From Viscum album (taxonomy: Eukaryota; Streptophyta; Magnoliopsida; Santalales; Viscaceae), in the NCBI GenBank assembly GCA_963277665.1, contig OY728142.1, positions 9,190,001 to 9,254,000 of the forward strand: DNA of 64,000 nt, in the 5' to 3' direction. Numbering within the stretch: position 1 is the first letter of the stretch; every line of letters starts with the position of its first letter. Below the pieces are notes generated by a model that was not told the origin of the DNA, made no database searches, and saw nothing but the letters and a program-made list of their open reading frames with translations. A program made the position numbers and the translations under genes. Below, piece after piece: positions 60,372-64,000 of the stretch.

Positions 60372-62980
60372 TGTAAGTAACACCCAATTATTATAATGCA
60401 TGAACATTGAATTTGATAAAGTGTATCTCACACATCACCAAGAACATAACAGAATATAACACCAATAGTCTTTAAAATATATTTAATATTTTAAATAAAG
60501 AAAATAAATTAAATTTCTTAAAATTCATCGGATACTTAGTTACTGTGTGTCACACTCAATAATGAGTTTCTTTAATATATTGTGTTATGCGCAAGACCAT
60601 GTTTTAGTGAAAAAAATATATTGTTAAAAACTTGTTATCTAATATAATAAGACATATCCTATCAAATATATTAGTATTTTTATAAATTTTTAAACAAATT
60701 GTTAATTTATATAGTGTTTATAAATATAAAATTAATTCGTTGGTCACAAATTAATTTGAAATTAATATAAGAACCAATTTAATAAAATTTAATGTTCTAA
60801 TAGAAAACTATCTTTATTTCCACAAAGATGTTTTTGCCTAATAAATTTACTAAATTTAAATTAGAGGTGATATTAATTTAATATATATATTATATACTCA
60901 ATGAAATATTTTTTATATTCATATGATAGATTCTATATAGATAAGATAAAGACAATCCCAACATTAAACAGAAATCACAGTATTTTTATTAAAGAACTTT
61001 TACCATGTTTTAATGGAGAACCTATTTTAAATCCAATTTGTGGAACTTTTATAAACATTAAATGTCAAAAAAACATCATTTTTGATATCTACACATAAAA
61101 ATTAATTTAGGGACAATTTTTGGTATTTATCAATGCATATTTATTTTTTGATTAATAATTAAAAATTCTAAATTTTAATTAAAAAATGATTATTATTATA
61201 ATTTATTTGTAAGATTATATTATATTTATAATAAAATAGTGTTTAATGAGATCAATTTTTTATCAATTAATCTATTTGAGGTCTTTGGAATAAATTTCAT
61301 TTTTAAATTTGATATAAAAACATAGCAATAATTTCTGTGTTTTACATTAAAAATATATATTGTCATCTCGTCTGTAGAATTATTTTTAAATTAATGTATG
61401 AAAATTTTGTGATGATAATTCTTAAAATATGGTTCCATATTTTGAATCATTATAATTTATAATTTCAAAAAATTTCAACTTATTTTTTGACCTAAAATAT
61501 TAGTGAATGTAATTAAAATTAATTACAATGATTAAGGTGAAAACAAGTATAACAATGGACTAAACCTTATGCTTAAGGTCCCAAATGACATTTAAACATG
61601 ACCAAAATCCATATTATGGCCATATTTCTACCATATAATCCCTTATATCATCTTTTTCAATTAATGGATCATAATTCAATTATAAAAGTGATGGTGGAAA
61701 CCCCTTCTCCCAAAATTACAAGAGTGCTACATCTCTTCCACGGTAAAACGGTCTCCTTTAATCTCACTTCATCACAACTCTCAAGAAAAATTTTGTTGAA
61801 AATTAAATTTCAAAATATATCCTTATAATCACTCCCCTAATCATATAATAATCCCTTTTAGAAAATATCCATACAAGGAATCCCTTTGGTACCAACCAAA
61901 AGAAGTTACCCAAATAAGACGTAACATCCTTTAAGATCATTAGTTTTATTTATTTATTTCCACTCATTAAATTTATATTATTCAATGATTTTATGATAAA
62001 TTATATATTATAAAAATACCATTATTTATTCATGTTAATTTTTTGAACATAAATTACACACATTTCTCGCTAATAGCTAACAAACATACCGTTCTTTTTT
62101 ACAGAAAACTACTGTCTCATGAAGTGAAGTTGTTTGTTTTTCATTTACAACCTTGCATTGTGAATATTATGATGGTGAAAACTTTTATATATTAAATATG
62201 TTATTATGATTGTATAATTATTTTTATTTAATTATTTTATAACACATACCATTATAATTTTCATTTTGTGTAAATACAATAACATTGTTTGTGGAAGTGT
62301 GGACTACAGCATCCTAAAAGAGATATGATTTTGTCATACCATATATGATAAAAATTAAGGATGATTTTTATAAAAAATTGTGACATATATGAAATTAATA
62401 GTATAATTGAGTTATAGTATATATGTATTTATCATTTACCGATCACTATTTTAATATGACAATGACATGAATGTAGTGTTCATGCGTACGTATGACCTAC
62501 CGTCTCCATGAACTGCACATTTAATTATTATCTTCACATATTATAGATTATTATAAGTAAAAAATACATATGCTAATTAAATCAATTATTACCTTATATA
62601 GATGATGAAATTAGGATCTATGTAATAATAAAAACAAATGACATGTAAAAACATACAAATAAACTAGGAAATTTACAGCTAAATAGTAAAATTAATAAAT
62701 GATTATTCTCAAATAGGTAATGATATATTATAAAAAGATATTAAATGATTAATTAAATATAATTATGGTTATATTATAAGATAGTAAAATGTTTTAAACT
62801 ACTACATATGAGTTTAAATTTCACACATCGAAAAATAAAGGATAAGGTTATGGATTCTTTTCTCACATTGCATTCTATAAAAAATATACCATTATTCACA
62901 AATTACTTATTTTTACGGTGTATCTAATGACCATTTATTAATATTTTATAAATAATTATTATATTTTAATGTTATTAAAA
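60372..62980 (+). repeat. Long terminal repeat E (old copy of the A-D family, 5' two-thirds)
   Basis: Landmarks in order: tgtaagtaacaccc start (60,372), tgtgttatgcgcaagacc (60,580; the LTR B block tgtgttacatgcaagagc), ccccttctcccaaaattacaagag (61,699; the LTR C promoter region with the TATA box lost), ttggtaccaaccaaaagaag (61,886; LTR A has tgtgcataccaaatgagata), then the hairpin array. Similarity stops at the palindrome near 62,986, and the 3' third of the LTR is not clearly seen after it. Frames at 60,901 and 61,598 are incidental. Confidence 0.6.
62086..62515 (+). other. Three-copy hairpin array in LTR E
   Basis: Site 3 (62,478-62,513) is well kept: arms gttcatg and catgaac around gcgtacgtatgacctaccgt. 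Site 2 (about 62,285-62,320) reads ggaagtgtggactac, the same as the minus-strand site in element G near 16,500. Site 1 (about 62,088-62,130) is very eroded. Confidence 0.55.
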
Positions 62981-62985
62981 GTATT

Positions 62986-63432
62986 ATTTGAGATCATTTC
63001 ATTCATAAGGAAAATAAGCTTCAAAAATTCAATGTGTCCCATACTATTTTGAAACATTTGAATTATAACCCCAATGAATGAAATGATCTCAAATCAAAAT
63101 GGTATGGGACACATTGAATTTTTAAAGATTATTTTTCTTATGAATGTTTCAATAATAATTATAGTGTATTTCAATTCATCAATTTTTAAAAAAAAATTTA
63201 AAAATTGATGATTGGAAATACACTTTAATTATTATTGAAACATTCATAAGGAAAATAAGCTTTAGAAATTCAAAGTGTCCCATACCAATTTTATTTGAGA
63301 TAATTTCATTCATTGGGATTATAATTCAAATGTATCAAATTGGAATGGGACACATTGAATTTCTAAAGCTTATTTTCCTTATGAATTTTTCAATAATAAT
63401 TAAAATGTATTTGCATTCATCAATTTTAAGAA
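62986..63432. repeat. Nested palindrome / foldback element
   Basis: Positions 63,001-63,386 form a 386-nt inverted repeat centred at about 63,193 with equal arms and no net indel. Each arm is itself a hairpin: 63,001-63,043 pairs with 63,103-63,145, and 63,242-63,284 pairs with 63,345-63,386. The shared arm begins attcataaggaaaataagct and ends tgtcccata. The linker between the hairpins (63,146-63,190 against 63,198-63,241) is also inverted, and a third, direct copy follows at 63,387-63,432. It resembles a MITE or foldback transposon that has been duplicated head to head. No target duplication is clear. Confidence 0.75.
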
Positions 63433-64000
63433 AAAAACTTTTTTTACATTTCCTTCTCTATGAAACTATTTAAAAATCGGTATATTTTATTCAATAAAGA
63501 TATATTTTGATAAGGTATGCTATTTTGAAATTTAATTTATTATTTGATATATGGGGAATGTTTCGGACATGAAATACGTGGGTTTGGAACCATTTAAGGA
63601 AAGACTAAAAGGATGGGGATAAGTTAATTTGATCCCCAAAATGCATCATTAGTATCATTATATGAATTAGTTATCCAAATTATAATAGTTTAAATTAACT
63701 CATGATGGTAAAGGTATCATGTTCTTGGGAAAAATAATGTCTAGTAATTAAGAATTAATGTTATTGAGAAATAATTTACTATTATTATTATTAACCAGTG
63801 GATTATTATGTCAAAATATATGTGCATTCTTTCATTCTATATTTGTTTATGAAATGAAATTTGTATCAGTTTATTACCTTCCATTATGGATTATTCTTCA
63901 TCTATTTTATTTGAATGTTTGGTATTATCTCTTATTTACCTTACTATGTTGATTTACAATAATTAATTCATTATTTTTCATCATTACATAACTTTAATAT
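63433..64000. other. Unassigned right end of the window
   Basis: AT-rich sequence that may include the rest of LTR E, but I could not align it. The 64-codon frame at 63,758-63,952 is low-complexity and hydrophobic, with no support as a gene. Confidence 0.35.

Noticed and set aside
1..64000. Organelle, bacterial or phage origin
   Set aside because: The AT content alone might suggest an organelle or endosymbiont, but there are no dense genes, no rRNA or tRNA genes, and several nuclear LTR retrotransposons with chromodomains.

Overview
The window looks like nuclear, intergenic DNA from a plant with a large, repeat-rich and very AT-rich genome. I find no intact host gene, no tRNA or rRNA gene, no CRISPR array and no prokaryotic operon structure. 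Almost everything I can explain is decayed Ty3/gypsy LTR retrotransposon. Three elements carry chromovirus-like pol, two of them with recognisable C-terminal chromodomain remnants. All use a primer-binding site of the initiator tRNA-Met type (TTGGTATCAGAG-like). The long LTRs (about 2.8-4.4 kb), initiator-Met PBS and chromodomain fit the Tekay/Del branch of plant chromoviruses. The species cannot be told from this sequence.

Layout. 1-12.3 kb: two colinear copies of one unit with a period of about 6.93 kb (internal 3' end - LTR A - PBS - internal with a gag relic - LTR B - PBS-like site). This looks like a tandem LTR-internal-LTR-internal array whose pol is deleted. 13.6-14.5 kb: a G-rich patch followed by a CACTA-like transposon end. 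14,877-27,066: the best preserved element (called G here), minus strand, 12.2 kb, with two 3.7-3.8 kb LTRs, a 5-bp target duplication (gtaat), PBS, polypurine tract, and broken gag, protease, RT, RNase H, integrase and chromodomain in order. 27-32.4 kb: unassigned AT-rich DNA. 32.4-32.9 kb: a second CACTA-like end with its own G-rich patch. About 32.98-37.1 kb: LTR D, plus strand, abutting a minus-strand gypsy pol (element I, 37.1-39.78 kb). 40,056-44,260: solo LTR C. 44.3-48.6 kb: unassigned. 48,593-59,654: element H, plus strand, old, with 2.76 kb LTRs and all pol domains in decayed form. 60.4-63 kb: LTR E, an old copy of the A/B/C/D family. 63,001-63,386: a 386-nt palindrome made of two smaller hairpins.

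The most unusual signal is a structured element shared by LTRs A-E and, in part, G. It is about 45 nt, lies downstream of the LTR TATA box and occurs three times at roughly 200-nt spacing. Its centre is conserved (GCGTACGTACGGCCTACCGT-like) while its flanks change in sequence yet stay complementary, which suggests selection for an RNA or DNA hairpin.

All boundaries and similarities were judged by eye; no alignment, search or folding program was run.
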